DNA of 50,414 nt from Candidatus Poseidoniaceae archaeon (GTDB lineage: Archaea > Thermoplasmatota > Poseidoniia > Poseidoniales > Poseidoniaceae), in NCBI GenBank assembly GCA_028353405.1, contig JAOMOG010000009.1:1-50414 (forward strand), written 5' to 3'. Below, piece after piece: positions 25,931 through 34,913 of this stretch. The position numbers and the translations under genes are program-made. The notes beneath the pieces were generated by a model. It had not been told where the DNA came from and made no database searches. It worked only from the letters and a program-made list of their open reading frames with translations. Each line of letters starts with the position of its first letter. Positions within the stretch are counted from its first letter, which is position 1.

Positions 25931-25955
25931 AATACCCCTGTATTGGGGGGTTATT
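25931..25955 (-). terminator. Possible hairpin terminator after the TSP3-repeat gene
   Basis: CCCC and GGGG with flanking AATA/TATT form an imperfect stem around TGTATT, about 20-40 nt after the stop of the large surface protein gene and before the archaellin pair. An AATAC/GTATT inverted repeat overlaps it, so an operator is also possible. Confidence 0.35.
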
Positions 25956-25972
25956 ATGATCCATTGGAAGAA

Positions 25973-28900
25973 TCAAGATTGGTACGGAAGCCAAGATTCA
26001 GTTGCACTATCATAGTATGATAATACATCATTTTCATCTTTGGACCAATGTATTCCGTCTTCTTCCCATTGAACTGGTTCACTTGCTGTGGCAATCTCTG
26101 GTAATGGTTTGTCATTCTCAGTTTGATAGAACGCAGCTTCTGAAGCAGCATCGAGTTCTGCATTAGCAACTTCAAATGGTGATTGGCTTGCTGGTGAGCC
26201 ACGTTTGAAATATACTACAGCAGCAATAATTCCAACAAATAGAAGTGCAATAATTCCATAGATCATGCCATTTCCACTCTCTTCAGCGACTTCTTGCTGA
26301 TTTCTCATTGGGTCTTCAGGATAGAAATCCCATCTATCAGGGACATTGTCACCATCAGTATCGATAGATTCATTTGAATCATAAGGGAATGCATCATTTG
26401 CATCGGTGACACCGTCGTTATCGCTATCGATTTGATTCAAAGCACAACCGACTTCATCTACAATCCAGTTAGGAACCGTTTTCTGACATTCATCAAGGTG
26501 ATTTCTAATACCATCATCATCATCATCCTTTTGTTGGTCAGAACAACCGTTGTAATCTACACTTTCACCAAGTCCAGTATCTGGACATAGGTCGTCTGAA
26601 TTCCAGATATCATCACCATCTTCATCCTTCTGTGAATCTGCACAACCCTCGGTATCAGGTTGTTCACCAATTGGGGTCGCAGGGCAAATATCAGCGTCAT
26701 CCATTATTTGATCACCATCAGTGTCACGTTGAGAGTCTGAACATCCATTTACATCGATATTTTCTGTTTCATCCGGTGGTGTTAGTGGGCATTGGTCAAT
26801 ATCATCTGTAATGAGGTCGCCATCTCCATCCTTTTGTGAATCAGAGCAACCATCTGCATCTGCAACTTCAAGAATAGAAGTACCTTCACAAAGATCTTCG
26901 CTATCAACAACATAGTCAGAATCAGTATCTCTTTCATTGCTTGCACAACCAAAGCCATCGACATTCGCTCCAGCTGATGTGTTTGGACATTGGTCTCTAT
27001 CATCCATTATTCCATCAGAATCAGAATCCAGTTGTGAAGTAGCACATCCTGCAGCATCAACAATATCATTCAGCGTTGTGCTAGGACAGTCATCATATGC
27101 ATCCATTACGCCATCTGCATCTGAATCTTCTTGACTAGCAGCACAGCCTGATGTATCAACAGGTGATCCTGCTGGAGAATTCGGACAAGCATCCATGGCG
27201 TTATTTACGCCATCTAAATCATCATCCTTTTGACTTTCAGCACAACCATTCTCATCGACAGTACTACCTGCAGGGGTATCTAAGCATAGATCTCCATTGA
27301 GGCCATTTGCAATATCACCATATCCATCATTATCTGCATCGGTCCATTGCGTAGGTTCGTTAGGGAATGCATCAGCATTTGCACCAGTAGGGTTGTCACC
27401 ATATCCATCACCATCAACATCGGACCATTGAGTGCCATCACTTGGGAATGCATCTGGATTGTTACCTGCTTGGTTGTCACCATATCCATCACCATCAGCA
27501 TCACTCCACTGTGTAGAGTCGGAAGGGAATCTATCTGGATTGTTACCGGTTTGGCTATCACCATATCCATCACCATCACTATCTTTCCATTGTGTAGCAT
27601 CGGTTGGGAATTCATCAGGGTCGGTTCCACTAGCATTATCACCGTGTCCATCGCCATCAATATCTGACCATTGAGTAGGGTCATTAGGGAAGTGATCTCC
27701 ATCAGTTCCTGCGCTATTGTCTCCATGTCCATCGCCATCACTATCTTTCCATTGAGTTGAATCAAGTGGGTATTCATCTGGATTGTTACCTCCGGCGTTA
27801 TCTCCGTAACCATCTCCATCTGCATCATACCACTGAGTCGGATCATTAGGGAATGCGTCTGAATTGTTAAAACCAGAATTGTCACCATATCCGTCACCAT
27901 CAATATCAGACCATTGGCTTGAGTCACTTGGGAAAGCATCACCATTATTTCCAGACATGTTATCTCCATATCCATCACCATCAGCATCGGTCCATTGACT
28001 TGAGTCGTAAGGGAATGCATCTAGGTCATCATTATGGCCATCTCCATCAGTATCCTTTTGTGAATTAGCACAACCGTTTTGGTCAACAGTTGTCCCAGCA
28101 GGAGTATTTGGACAGTTGTCTGCTTCGTTTGCAACACCATCATTATCGTCATCGATAGTTAGGTAGAAGCAGGCGGAATCGCCAATTAGTTGAACGTTAG
28201 TATCAGAGAACAATTCCGCGACAATACAGTACGTTCCACTATTTGTTGGTGTTGGATAAGTGAATAATGGCATGTTCATATTAGGCGCAGTAGCGGTAAA
28301 GTTGGTCAAATTCAATGTAGAAACAGATGCACCATTGCTATCGGTAATTCTAATTTGATATTTGTAATCGTCACCAGTCACCAAATCATATCCCTTGGTT
28401 GTAACATCATTGTTCGTTGAGGTACTGCTTGTGGAAAAATTGTCAATTAGTAAAGTTGGTAATTGTGGAGTAAAATCCTCTTCGTGGAAACCGATCCACC
28501 CACTACCAGTGCTATGATTGGTTGCTGTATTATTGTAAGAGAGAATTGCAGCGAAGAAGTGGTCATTCAATGTAGTTGGTCCAGTCCAATTCAGTTGAGT
28601 TGTAGAAGAGGTTGCTGTTGCATTGAACGAATAATTATCAGAATCAATTACAGATGCATTGAGTGCAGCATAGACATCCATTGAAACATTTAAATTGTTC
28701 CCGAATAGAACTTGGTCAGCGACTAACCATTCTAGATGGTAATCCGTACCAATGGACAAATTTGTTAGAGATATTTCCCCAGTCGAGGATGAAGAAGTAG
28801 TAACTTCTACCATCTCTATGTATGTGTAATCTTCACCATAGGCAATGTAGCCACCAATTGAATCCTTGAAGTATGAAATAATATAGTATTCAGATTCAAC

Positions 28901-30082
28901 ATTTTGAGGTTGGGGTACTGATACATTGTATGTCATTGTAGTTGCTGTAGCATTGAATGAAACATTGGTAGAATTGGACCAAGAGATAGTCCCATCAAGC
29001 ATTGCCTGTGCACTTGAATAATTATAATTGTAATTAGTACCAATGCTTAGCCCACTAAAGGTAATCGCTGCAGATGTTAGGCCAGTGGATGTGACGTCGA
29101 TACTTTCCATACTTTGGCCACCACCAGGTAGATTGGTAGTAATGTCAATGCCGTATGTATTGGTTGCAGAATTGTAGCCATATACCCTGATGTATGTAGT
29201 TTGGTTTGAAGTTGAAGTGTATGACATTGCTTCATTATCACTGACAGATCCAGATGAATCCAAAAAGCTACCACTCGCAGATTCCCATTGAGTATCAATA
29301 TCTCCACCGCTATGCAGGAAAGTAACATTTGTGTAGTAAGTGACACCAGAGATCATTTGGACCTCAAAATAGTCTTCATCTGTAGTTGTGTGGAGGCTTA
29401 ATCCGGTACAAGATACAGGTAATGTAGTTGCCTGTGTGGCAGTTGCTTGAGTGTCATTAGGCTCTAATATGTCGGAGTTAAGTGTATTGTTACCGACACA
29501 ATTGGATGGGGGAGAAGTTCCATTTCCGCCCGTTCCATTACCCGATGAAGTGCTGAATGTCCATATGTCGACTACATACCAGCCATATCCAGTATAACGG
29601 AATATCTGAACATAGACAATACCTGTGTGTTGTGTGGCTGAATTATTTGTACTGACGATTTCAGGATTATTGAGATATGAACTGTCTAAACTATTTCCAC
29701 TTGCATCGTAGATTGCGAGGTCAAAATCATTAGTATATGTTGAACCATTTGAAGATGTATATGTCGTATTGAAAGAGAGGCTAAGTGTTACACCTTCATT
29801 AGCCGAGAGATTGATTGCCAACCAATCTTCGTCATCATTGACGTCTAACTGGCCATAGTCAGTTCCACTAAATGGTGCCAATCCAGCAAGGGGTGCTGTA
29901 AAGTTTGAAGTAACGGCTGACATGTTGTCTGGTAAATCGCCTTGTAATCCAAAGTCGGTTTGATTTGCGCCGACTGCTTGAACAGGGCCAGCAACAGTTA
30001 CAACGGTGCTCAATAGCATCAATAATGCAACGAGTATAGGTCTAATTTTTGCAGATGTGGCAGGTATTGCATTATCACGCAT
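25973..30082 (-). CDS. Large surface protein with two classes of TSP3-like Ca-binding repeats
   Basis: This protein has 1369 residues from the chosen ATG. A signal peptide (about residues 14-36, ending near VQA) is followed by a PPC-like beta domain with DEDWLAINLS. Several Ig/FN3-like domains follow, including a second DEDYFEV segment. Nine 27-residue repeats (about 690-932, QWxDxDGDGYGDN type) come next, then nine repeats of about 33 residues (933-1231, CPxTPxG...GCxxSQxDxDGD type) with two cysteines each. A transmembrane helix (about 1272-1292) leads to a cytoplasmic tail ending in a Trp-rich motif (QWEEDGIHWSKDE and SYYDSATESWLPY). TSP3 repeats bind Ca2+ and give rigid stalks. The frame is open upstream to 30145, but ATG 30082 gives a normal signal peptide. 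Confidence 0.85.
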   Translation of the reverse strand: MRDNAIPATSAKIRPILVALLMLLSTVVTVAGPVQAVGANQTDFGLQGDLPDNMSAVTSNFTAPLAGLAPFSGTDYGQLDVNDDEDWLAINLSANEGVTLSLSFNTTYTSSNGSTYTNDFDLAIYDASGNSLDSSYLNNPEIVSTNNSATQHTGIVYVQIFRYTGYGWYVVDIWTFSTSSGNGTGGNGTSPPSNCVGNNTLNSDILEPNDTQATATQATTLPVSCTGLSLHTTTDEDYFEVQMISGVTYYTNVTFLHSGGDIDTQWESASGSFLDSSGSVSDNEAMSYTSTSNQTTYIRVYGYNSATNTYGIDITTNLPGGGQSMESIDVTSTGLTSAAITFSGLSIGTNYNYNYSSAQAMLDGTISWSNSTNVSFNATATTMTYNVSVPQPQNVESEYYIISYFKDSIGGYIAYGEDYTYIEMVEVTTSSSSTGEISLTNLSIGTDYHLEWLVADQVLFGNNLNVSMDVYAALNASVIDSDNYSFNATATSSTTQLNWTGPTTLNDHFFAAILSYNNTATNHSTGSGWIGFHEEDFTPQLPTLLIDNFSTSSTSTNNDVTTKGYDLVTGDDYKYQIRITDSNGASVSTLNLTNFTATAPNMNMPLFTYPTPTNSGTYCIVAELFSDTNVQLIGDSACFYLTIDDDNDGVANEADNCPNTPAGTTVDQNGCANSQKDTDGDGHNDDLDAFPYDSSQWTDADGDGYGDNMSGNNGDAFPSDSSQWSDIDGDGYGDNSGFNNSDAFPNDPTQWYDADGDGYGDNAGGNNPDEYPLDSTQWKDSDGDGHGDNSAGTDGDHFPNDPTQWSDIDGDGHGDNASGTDPDEFPTDATQWKDSDGDGYGDSQTGNNPDRFPSDSTQWSDADGDGYGDNQAGNNPDAFPSDGTQWSDVDGDGYGDNPTGANADAFPNEPTQWTDADNDGYGDIANGLNGDLCLDTPAGSTVDENGCAESQKDDDLDGVNNAMDACPNSPAGSPVDTSGCAASQEDSDADGVMDAYDDCPSTTLNDIVDAAGCATSQLDSDSDGIMDDRDQCPNTSAGANVDGFGCASNERDTDSDYVVDSEDLCEGTSILEVADADGCSDSQKDGDGDLITDDIDQCPLTPPDETENIDVNGCSDSQRDTDGDQIMDDADICPATPIGEQPDTEGCADSQKDEDGDDIWNSDDLCPDTGLGESVDYNGCSDQQKDDDDDGIRNHLDECQKTVPNWIVDEVGCALNQIDSDNDGVTDANDAFPYDSNESIDTDGDNVPDRWDFYPEDPMRNQQEVAEESGNGMIYGIIALLFVGIIAAVVYFKRGSPASQSPFEVANAELDAASEAAFYQTENDKPLPEIATASEPVQWEEDGIHWSKDENDVLSYYDSATESWLPYQS
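26390..27286 (-). repeat. Nine tandem ~99-bp coding repeats (Cys-containing TSP3 type)
   Basis: Each unit encodes about 33 residues, of which one has 35, with the pattern C(P/x)xT...GC..Q.D.D.D.....D. A further copy stands alone at 28016-28114, before the 81-bp repeats. Units are diverged in DNA, so the array is old or under protein-level selection. Confidence 0.85.
27287..28015 (-). repeat. Nine tandem 81-bp coding repeats (DGDGYGDN type)
   Basis: Nine units of exactly 27 codons each follow the pattern FPxDxTQWxDxDGDGYGDNxxGNNxDA. The unit length is invariant and the DNA of neighbouring units is similar, for example around the DGDGYGD codons. This makes it the most recombination-prone stretch in the window. 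Confidence 0.9.
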
Positions 30083-30152
30083 GAACAATGCAATGACAAC
30101 CCCCTTATCATATTCATGTAGGGCAAAAAAGCTCGGAATTAGCACTATTTAT

Positions 30153-30416
30153 TCAAATCGCAGTTGGTGCAACATGTCCTTCTTTCTTATCTTCAGGAGT
30201 TCTAACTCTTGACCAAACTCCACTCATCAATTCATCATGATGATTTTGGCAGTAATGGAAACGGCGGTATGCCTCTCTAAATGAATAGGCTTTTTTGCCG
30301 GTTGCAACAAGATATCCTTCGGGAGAAAGACGAGAAATAATCACTCCTTCATCGCCACAACCAGGTAAATCACAGACTGCAGTCTCCGCCATGTTATACG
30401 CTAACATTGGACTCAC
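30153..30416 (-). CDS. Small probable zinc-binding protein
   Basis: This is an 87-residue soluble protein. CDLPGC near the N terminus and YCQNHHDEL later supply two Cys pairs/His suitable for a zinc site. The middle (YSFREAYRRFHYC) is basic and aromatic. I do not recognise the family. Three starts are possible: GTG 30416, ATG 30407 and ATG 30392. A TTTTTAAA stretch 24 nt before the GTG fits a leaderless TATA box, so I keep the longest. It lies 70 nt upstream of the large repeat protein on the same strand. Confidence 0.6.
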   Translation of the reverse strand: MSPMLAYNMAETAVCDLPGCGDEGVIISRLSPEGYLVATGKKAYSFREAYRRFHYCQNHHDELMSGVWSRVRTPEDKKEGHVAPTAI

Positions 30417-30438
30417 TTTAACTATTGCATCAATGTTT

Positions 30439-30445
30439 AAAAAAA
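30439..30445 (-). terminator. T7 run after the carboxylase operon
   Basis: The minus strand reads GTTTTTTTAAAC about 47 nt after the biotin carrier stop. It may end that transcript. The same bases (TTTTTAAA) may also act as TATA box for the small zinc protein gene. Confidence 0.45.
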
Positions 30446-30491
30446 CACCAGATTTTCACTAGAATCTAGAATTATATGATTGATGTACAAA

Positions 30492-30902
30492 TTATTCGGA
30501 ATCTTCATCGGTGACAGCAGGCTCAATCACTAGAAGAGGGATATTCGCTTCAATAGCATCGCCCTCAGAAATATTTACTGAGATCACAGTTCCAGTAACT
30601 GGTGCTTGAACTTCATTCTGCATTTTCATAGCTTCTAAAATCAATACAACTTGCCCTTCAGTAACTTCGTCACCTTGTTTTACTTCAACGGTTACGATTT
30701 TACCAGGAATACTGGAGGTAACAGTTCCTGATTTCTTCTTCTTCCCACCAGCACTACGCTTTTTCTTTACAACAGGTGCTGCATCAGGTATTTGAATTTC
30801 AAAAGTGCGCCCTTCAACGGTTGCAGAAAAGGTGGTGCCTTCACCTTCAATCTCAACCTCAAATTCAGTTCCATCAATGATGACTTTTCTAGTGTCAGAC
30901 AT
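30492..30902 (-). CDS. Biotin carboxyl carrier protein of acyl-CoA carboxylase
   Basis: This small protein carries CO2 on biotin between the carboxylase and the transferase. It has 136 residues. An N-terminal 45-residue beta segment precedes a Lys/Gly-rich hinge (KKKRSAGGKKKKSG). The biotinyl domain (about 62-130) has the biotinylation motif EAMKMQNEV, with K93 as the modified lysine. It is the third gene after the transferase subunit and the small protein. The order and hinge resemble the carrier subunits of propionyl-CoA carboxylase or methylmalonyl-CoA decarboxylase. The biotin carboxylase (ATP-grasp) subunit is not in this window. Confidence 0.92.
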   Translation of the reverse strand: MSDTRKVIIDGTEFEVEIEGEGTTFSATVEGRTFEIQIPDAAPVVKKKRSAGGKKKKSGTVTSSIPGKIVTVEVKQGDEVTEGQVVLILEAMKMQNEVQAPVTGTVISVNISEGDAIEANIPLLVIEPAVTDEDSE

Positions 30903-30906
30903 AATT

Positions 30907-31101
30907 TCACTTCCATGGTGAGCGGCTAGCTCTGTGATTTAACAATGAAGATTTCCCGGAAAACATCCTTCTATGGTCTTGTGACCAAGGCATACCAGGA
31001 TTCCTTGCAATTTGTGCAGGGTCGTCTCCTTGAGATTGTATCATTGCCAAAACTCCAGCAATCGCTGCCATTCTCAGAGTTTTTTCGTCTGTTTTACCCA
31101 T
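30907..31101 (-). CDS. Small subunit-like protein in the acyl-CoA carboxylase operon
   Basis: This is a 64-residue basic protein with an N-terminal helix KTLRMAAIAGVLAMIQSQ and a C-terminal SRSPWK. The position between transferase and carrier genes, and the AAIAGVLAM...SPWK pattern, resemble the small OadG/epsilon-type subunits found with biotin-dependent carboxylases and decarboxylases. It lacks a convincing transmembrane helix, so a soluble epsilon-like role is more likely than a membrane one. The start ATG has TGAGGAGA upstream, which also carries the stop of the transferase gene. Low certainty on function, good certainty that it is a gene. Confidence 0.65.
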   Translation of the reverse strand: MGKTDEKTLRMAAIAGVLAMIQSQGDDPAQIARNPGMPWSQDHRRMFSGKSSLLNHRASRSPWK

Positions 31102-31113
31102 GACAAAATCTCC

Positions 31114-32667
31114 TCAAAGTGGAATGTTCCCGTGCTTTCTTGCAGGCCTCAATTCTTCTTTATCCATTAGCATCTCAAGAGAACGAATTAACTTGCTTCG
31201 AGTTTCTCTAGGTTCGATGACATCATCCAGATATCCCAGAGCCGCTGCCTTGTATGGATTTGCGAAAGTATCATTGAAATCTTCGGTTAATCTCGTTCTC
31301 TCTTCTTCTGCATTACGCGAGTTTGCGATGCGCTTGCGATGAATAATTTCTACAGCCCCATCAGCACCCATGACCGCTAGTTCTGCATTTGGCCATGCGA
31401 TATTGTAATCACCTCGGATATGCTTACTCGACATAACGTCGTAGGCACCACCGTATGCCTTTCTCAATATCACAGTTAGTAGTGGTACAGTAGCCTCTGC
31501 ATATGCATACAATAATTTTGCACCGTGACGAATAATGCCACCCCATTCTTGGCTAGTGCCAGGTAAGAATCCAGGGACGTCTTCCAAAGTTAGAATTGGG
31601 ATATTGAAAGCATCACAGAATCTGACAAATCTTGCGGCTTTATCACTCGCATCAATATCCAAGCAGCCAGCAAGGAACTTTGGTTGATTTGCGACAACTC
31701 CAACTGTATTTCCACCTAAGTGTGCAAATCCGATTACAATATTCTTTGCCCAATCAGCCTGAACTTCTAAGAATGCTCCATCATCAACGATTTCATTGAT
31801 TACGTCAATTACATCGTAGGGTTTGTTGGATTCAGTTGGAATAATAGTATCCAATTTCTCACAGACCCTATCCTTTGGATCAGATGTTTTTCTAGTCGGT
31901 GGTTTTTCCATATTATTCTGAGGGAGTAAATCTGCTAATTCTCTTGCAAGGTGTATTGCTTCTTCATCACTTACTGCTGTGAAATGCGACACACCGGATT
32001 TACTACCGTGCGTCATCGCACCTCCAAGGTCTTCAAAAGAAACTTCTTCATTTGTCACCGTCTTGATAACTTCAGGTCCGGTGATGAACATGTGCGCAGT
32101 TTGGTCGACCATGATTACGAAGTCTGTTATCGCAGGAGAATATACTGCTCCACCAGCACATGGCCCCATTATTACCGAAATTTGAGGGATGACTCCAGAG
32201 GATCTTACATTTCTGAAAAATATTTCAGCATAACTTCCTAGACTAGCTACTCCTTCTTGTATTCGAGCTCCACCTGAATCATTCATTCCAATAACAGGTC
32301 TACCTGTTTTTAGAGCCATATCCAATACTTTACAGATTTTCAGGCCATGCATTTCTCCTAGAGAACCGCCATAAACGGTGAAATCTTGGGCAAAGGCAAA
32401 TACTTCGCGTCCATTTATTGTTCCATGGCCAGTTACTACTCCATCACCTGGAATAACGTTCTTCTCCATTCCAAAATCTTTGCATCGATGTTCAACAAGA
32501 GCATCCATCTCTTGGAATGAACCGTCATCAAGGAGTAATTCCATGCGCTCACGTGCAGTCAATTTGCCACGATTATGCTGGGAATCAACACGTGCTTGGC
32601 CGCCGCCTGCTTCACTTCTTGCCTTACGATTACGCAGGTCCTTGAGTCGTTCCTCAGTGGATGCCAT
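31114..32667 (-). CDS. pccB: Acyl-CoA (propionyl-CoA) carboxylase carboxyltransferase subunit
   Basis: This subunit transfers the carboxyl group from biotin to acyl-CoA. It has 517 residues, the usual size. The crotonase-like N and C halves are both present: [21 protein letters not shown], then [11 protein letters not shown] and [12 protein letters not shown], and in the second half [14 protein letters not shown] and [13 protein letters not shown]. The overall pattern is that of propionyl-/methylmalonyl-CoA carboxyltransferases. The ATG at 32667 is preferred over an in-frame TTG at 32679, as the family begins at this point. It diverges from the methylmalonyl-CoA mutase subunit gene, so propionyl-CoA is the likely substrate; acetyl-CoA as an extra substrate cannot be excluded. 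Confidence 0.93.
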   Translation of the reverse strand: MASTEERLKDLRNRKARSEAGGGQARVDSQHNRGKLTARERMELLLDDGSFQEMDALVEHRCKDFGMEKNVIPGDGVVTGHGTINGREVFAFAQDFTVYGGSLGEMHGLKICKVLDMALKTGRPVIGMNDSGGARIQEGVASLGSYAEIFFRNVRSSGVIPQISVIMGPCAGGAVYSPAITDFVIMVDQTAHMFITGPEVIKTVTNEEVSFEDLGGAMTHGSKSGVSHFTAVSDEEAIHLARELADLLPQNNMEKPPTRKTSDPKDRVCEKLDTIIPTESNKPYDVIDVINEIVDDGAFLEVQADWAKNIVIGFAHLGGNTVGVVANQPKFLAGCLDIDASDKAARFVRFCDAFNIPILTLEDVPGFLPGTSQEWGGIIRHGAKLLYAYAEATVPLLTVILRKAYGGAYDVMSSKHIRGDYNIAWPNAELAVMGADGAVEIIHRKRIANSRNAEEERTRLTEDFNDTFANPYKAAALGYLDDVIEPRETRSKLIRSLEMLMDKEELRPARKHGNIPL

Positions 32668-32717
32668 AGGCTTCGCCAATTATCTCTAAGAAAACTCCCT
32701 CCTTATGCGTTGCGACA

Positions 32718-32725
32718 ATATATAG
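32718..32725 (-). promoter_or_regulatory. TATA box of the carboxylase operon
   Basis: The minus strand reads CTATATAT in the divergent gap between the transferase and mutase genes. A transcript would begin near 32695, giving a leader of about 30 nt. Confidence 0.5.
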
Positions 32726-32839
32726 TCAAAATGTACCTTGTATGACTCCTTTGGCCGGTTTCATATCCACACCTAAATCACTATGATTACATCTTTCGGA
32801 TGGGTTTTGTTGATAGGCTAAGTCCTACTCGGTTTTGAC

Positions 32840-33283
32840 ATGGGTGCAATGATTCGCGTAGTAGTTGCAAAACCGGGTCTTGATGGTCACGACCGTGGAG
32901 CTAAGGTTGTAGCTCGGGCATTAAGAGATGCAGGACACGAAGTAATCTATACAGGATTACGTAGGACGGCGAGCCAAATAGTTGAAACAGTACGTGATGA
33001 GGATGCCTCATTTCTTGGATTATCCTCACTTTCTGGTGCACATAGTCATTTATTTCCAAAGGTTTGCGAAGAACTCCGTAAATTAGGATTGAATGATGTG
33101 ATCGTATTCGGTGGAGGGATTATTCCTAAAACCGATAGACAAGCCCTATTCTCTTGTGGAATCAAAGCCATTTTTGGGCCAGGAACTTCTACTGCAGAAA
33201 TACTTAGTTTCATTGAAATTGCAAGCGAAAAAGATGGAATCGGCGTAGGGGAATCAAGCGATTGGTATTGGCAGGGTGTTTGA
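32840..33283 (+). CDS. mcmA2: Methylmalonyl-CoA mutase, B12-binding subunit
   Basis: This is the small cobalamin-binding subunit of a two-chain methylmalonyl-CoA mutase, which turns (R)-methylmalonyl-CoA into succinyl-CoA. It has 147 residues. The base-off/His-on motif is DGHDRG (D15, H17, G20). [12 protein letters not shown] and FGGGIIP mark the remaining cobalamin-fold loops. Archaeal mutases are commonly split into a large catalytic and a small B12 chain; the large chain is not in this window. The next gene, the MeaB chaperone, begins at the base after the stop. Confidence 0.93.
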   Translation: MGAMIRVVVAKPGLDGHDRGAKVVARALRDAGHEVIYTGLRRTASQIVETVRDEDASFLGLSSLSGAHSHLFPKVCEELRKLGLNDVIVFGGGIIPKTDRQALFSCGIKAIFGPGTSTAEILSFIEIASEKDGIGVGESSDWYWQGV

Positions 33284-34189
33284 GTGAATAGCGACATTGT
33301 GTTGGCCGCAAAGGACGGTTGCCGCAGGTCATTAGCACGAACTCTCTCAGCGCTTGAAAATAACACACTGGATATTGATGATGCACTATCAATGCTAGGT
33401 GAAACCAATACTGATTCTTCTCAACAATCCGATTGGAGTATAATGGCAATTACGGGCGCCCCTGGAGTTGGTAAATCCTGTCTGGTTGACAAAATAATTT
33501 CTCAATGGGCAAGTCAAGGTAAGAAAATTGCATTACTAGCAGTTGACCCATCTTCTTCTAGAACTGGTGGGGCGTTATTAGGAGATCGAGTTCGCTTATC
33601 AGTAGTCGATGATATTATGCTAAAAGAGATGGTTTATGTTCGCTCGGTCGCTACTCGTAAGTCTTCTAGTAGCGTTCCAGCAGTCGTTTCCGATATGGCC
33701 AAATTATTACTGGCGCTTGGCTGGAATAAGGTAGTGATTGAAACTGTTGGCGCAGGACAGTCGGAAGTTAGATGTGTAGCAGTTGCAGATAGAATCGTAG
33801 TGGTTGAAGGTCCGGCAAGAGGAGACGGGATTCAAGCAGAAAAGGCAGGATTATTAGAATTAGCAGATGCTGTAATTGTCAATAAATCTGATATTGTAGG
33901 TGCTAGAAAGCATGCAGACGAAATTAAAGAATCTTTTGAGTTGGGCGAGGGGCAATCTCCTCCCGTATTATTGACCTGTGCGTTGAATGGTGACGGATGT
34001 CAATTTGCCTCAGATGTATTGCTTAATTTACAGTCTACAGGACGTTCCTCAAAGGCTAGATGGCGTGAGCGCCTGTTGTCTAGTCTTGAACAAAAAATAC
34101 TACAGAATCCACACTTAGATGAGATATTGTTACTATTAGCATCTGGTTCTATAGATTTAGATGAGGCGATTAAGAACTTAAATAATTGA
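33284..34189 (+). CDS. meaB: MeaB/ArgK-type G-protein chaperone of methylmalonyl-CoA mutase
   Basis: This GTPase gates cobalamin loading and protects the mutase. It has 301 residues. Walker A is GAPGVGKS (58-65). VDPSSSRTGGALLGDRVRL is the MeaB signature. Walker B and switch regions include VIETVGAGQSEV, and NKSD is the guanine-specificity motif. The start is a GTG that abuts the TGA of the B12 subunit gene (TGAGTG), so translation is probably coupled. The C-terminal dimerisation extension is shorter than in many bacterial MeaBs. Assignment is firm. Confidence 0.93.
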   Translation: MNSDIVLAAKDGCRRSLARTLSALENNTLDIDDALSMLGETNTDSSQQSDWSIMAITGAPGVGKSCLVDKIISQWASQGKKIALLAVDPSSSRTGGALLGDRVRLSVVDDIMLKEMVYVRSVATRKSSSSVPAVVSDMAKLLLALGWNKVVIETVGAGQSEVRCVAVADRIVVVEGPARGDGIQAEKAGLLELADAVIVNKSDIVGARKHADEIKESFELGEGQSPPVLLTCALNGDGCQFASDVLLNLQSTGRSSKARWRERLLSSLEQKILQNPHLDEILLLLASGSIDLDEAIKNLNN

Positions 34190-34205
34190 ATGAAAGGTGA
34201 ATGAT

Positions 34206-34838
34206 ATGAGCGAAAATAATGGACAAGTTGCGATGACAGACCCAATAGAACAATCCAAAGGTGGACTTTATGGGCATATCTTGAGAAGAGCAATTCATTT
34301 GAGTTTATCTTTTGTTCCATTTATTTACTTTGAATATGGTGAGGACTGTGCAGAATTTGTTGGCTTGGAACTGCCACAATTAGTTTCTTCAATCGTGTTA
34401 TTGATGCTTGCTGCTGAGGCGTTTAGGCTTAAATTTTCAATAACAATCTTCGGCCAAAGAGAATACGAGGCTCACCAAGTTTCAGCATTAGCATGGGGTG
34501 CAATTGGAATTGGATTGGCCTTTTTGATGGCGCCAACTAAGGAATATATCTGGCCACTTGTCCTTTCACTATCATTAGGTGATCCTTTGATGGGTGAGTT
34601 GAGGAGAAAAGGATTTGATGATAAGCAGGTAATGATATATTCAACTCTGGCTATCACAATTATTTGGCTAGCATGCTGGAATTACGTTGGTACACCGCTA
34701 TGGTTGATCCCTATAATGGCGCCACTTTGCATGATAAGCGAATGGCCTCGACTGCGATGGATAGATGATAATGCAACAATGATGCTAATCCCATTATGCG
34801 CAATTTTATTGTTTGACCCATTCATTGGTTTGCTATGA
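34206..34838 (+). CDS. Membrane protein of the dolichol/polyprenol kinase (SEC59/DGK1-like) family
   Basis: This is a 210-residue integral membrane protein with six or seven helices. It starts with LRRAIHLSLSF. The middle is LSLSLGDPLMGELRRKG, and the end has WIDDNATMMLIPLCAILL. The GDxxxxxxxRxxG and DDNxTxxLxxxxxL elements match CTP-dependent polyprenol/dolichol/farnesol kinases and CDP-diglyceride synthetase relatives. A role in making or salvaging polyprenyl phosphate for glycan or lipid synthesis is plausible. The ATG at 34206 is chosen (GGTGA five bases upstream) over GTG 34197. It follows meaB by 16 nt but has no clear link to that pathway. Confidence 0.75.
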   Translation: MSENNGQVAMTDPIEQSKGGLYGHILRRAIHLSLSFVPFIYFEYGEDCAEFVGLELPQLVSSIVLLMLAAEAFRLKFSITIFGQREYEAHQVSALAWGAIGIGLAFLMAPTKEYIWPLVLSLSLGDPLMGELRRKGFDDKQVMIYSTLAITIIWLACWNYVGTPLWLIPIMAPLCMISEWPRLRWIDDNATMMLIPLCAILLFDPFIGLL

Positions 34839-34913
34839 TTTAACAAAAAGCCATTCATATTCCTCAATATGTTGAAATGGTGGTTGCTCTCCCCTTTGGA
34901 ATAGTGAACTATC

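Noticed and set aside
27287-28015. CRISPR-like array
   Set aside because: The regular 81-bp period is continuous coding repeat without spacers; units differ in third codon positions and translate to TSP3-like loops.
27280-28020. Long Met-rich open frame (246 codons) overlapping the 81-bp repeats
   Set aside because: It is an alternate frame of the DGDGYGD-coding repeats, with low-complexity composition (Met, Val, Leu), no start signal, and the real gene in the other frame has domain structure.
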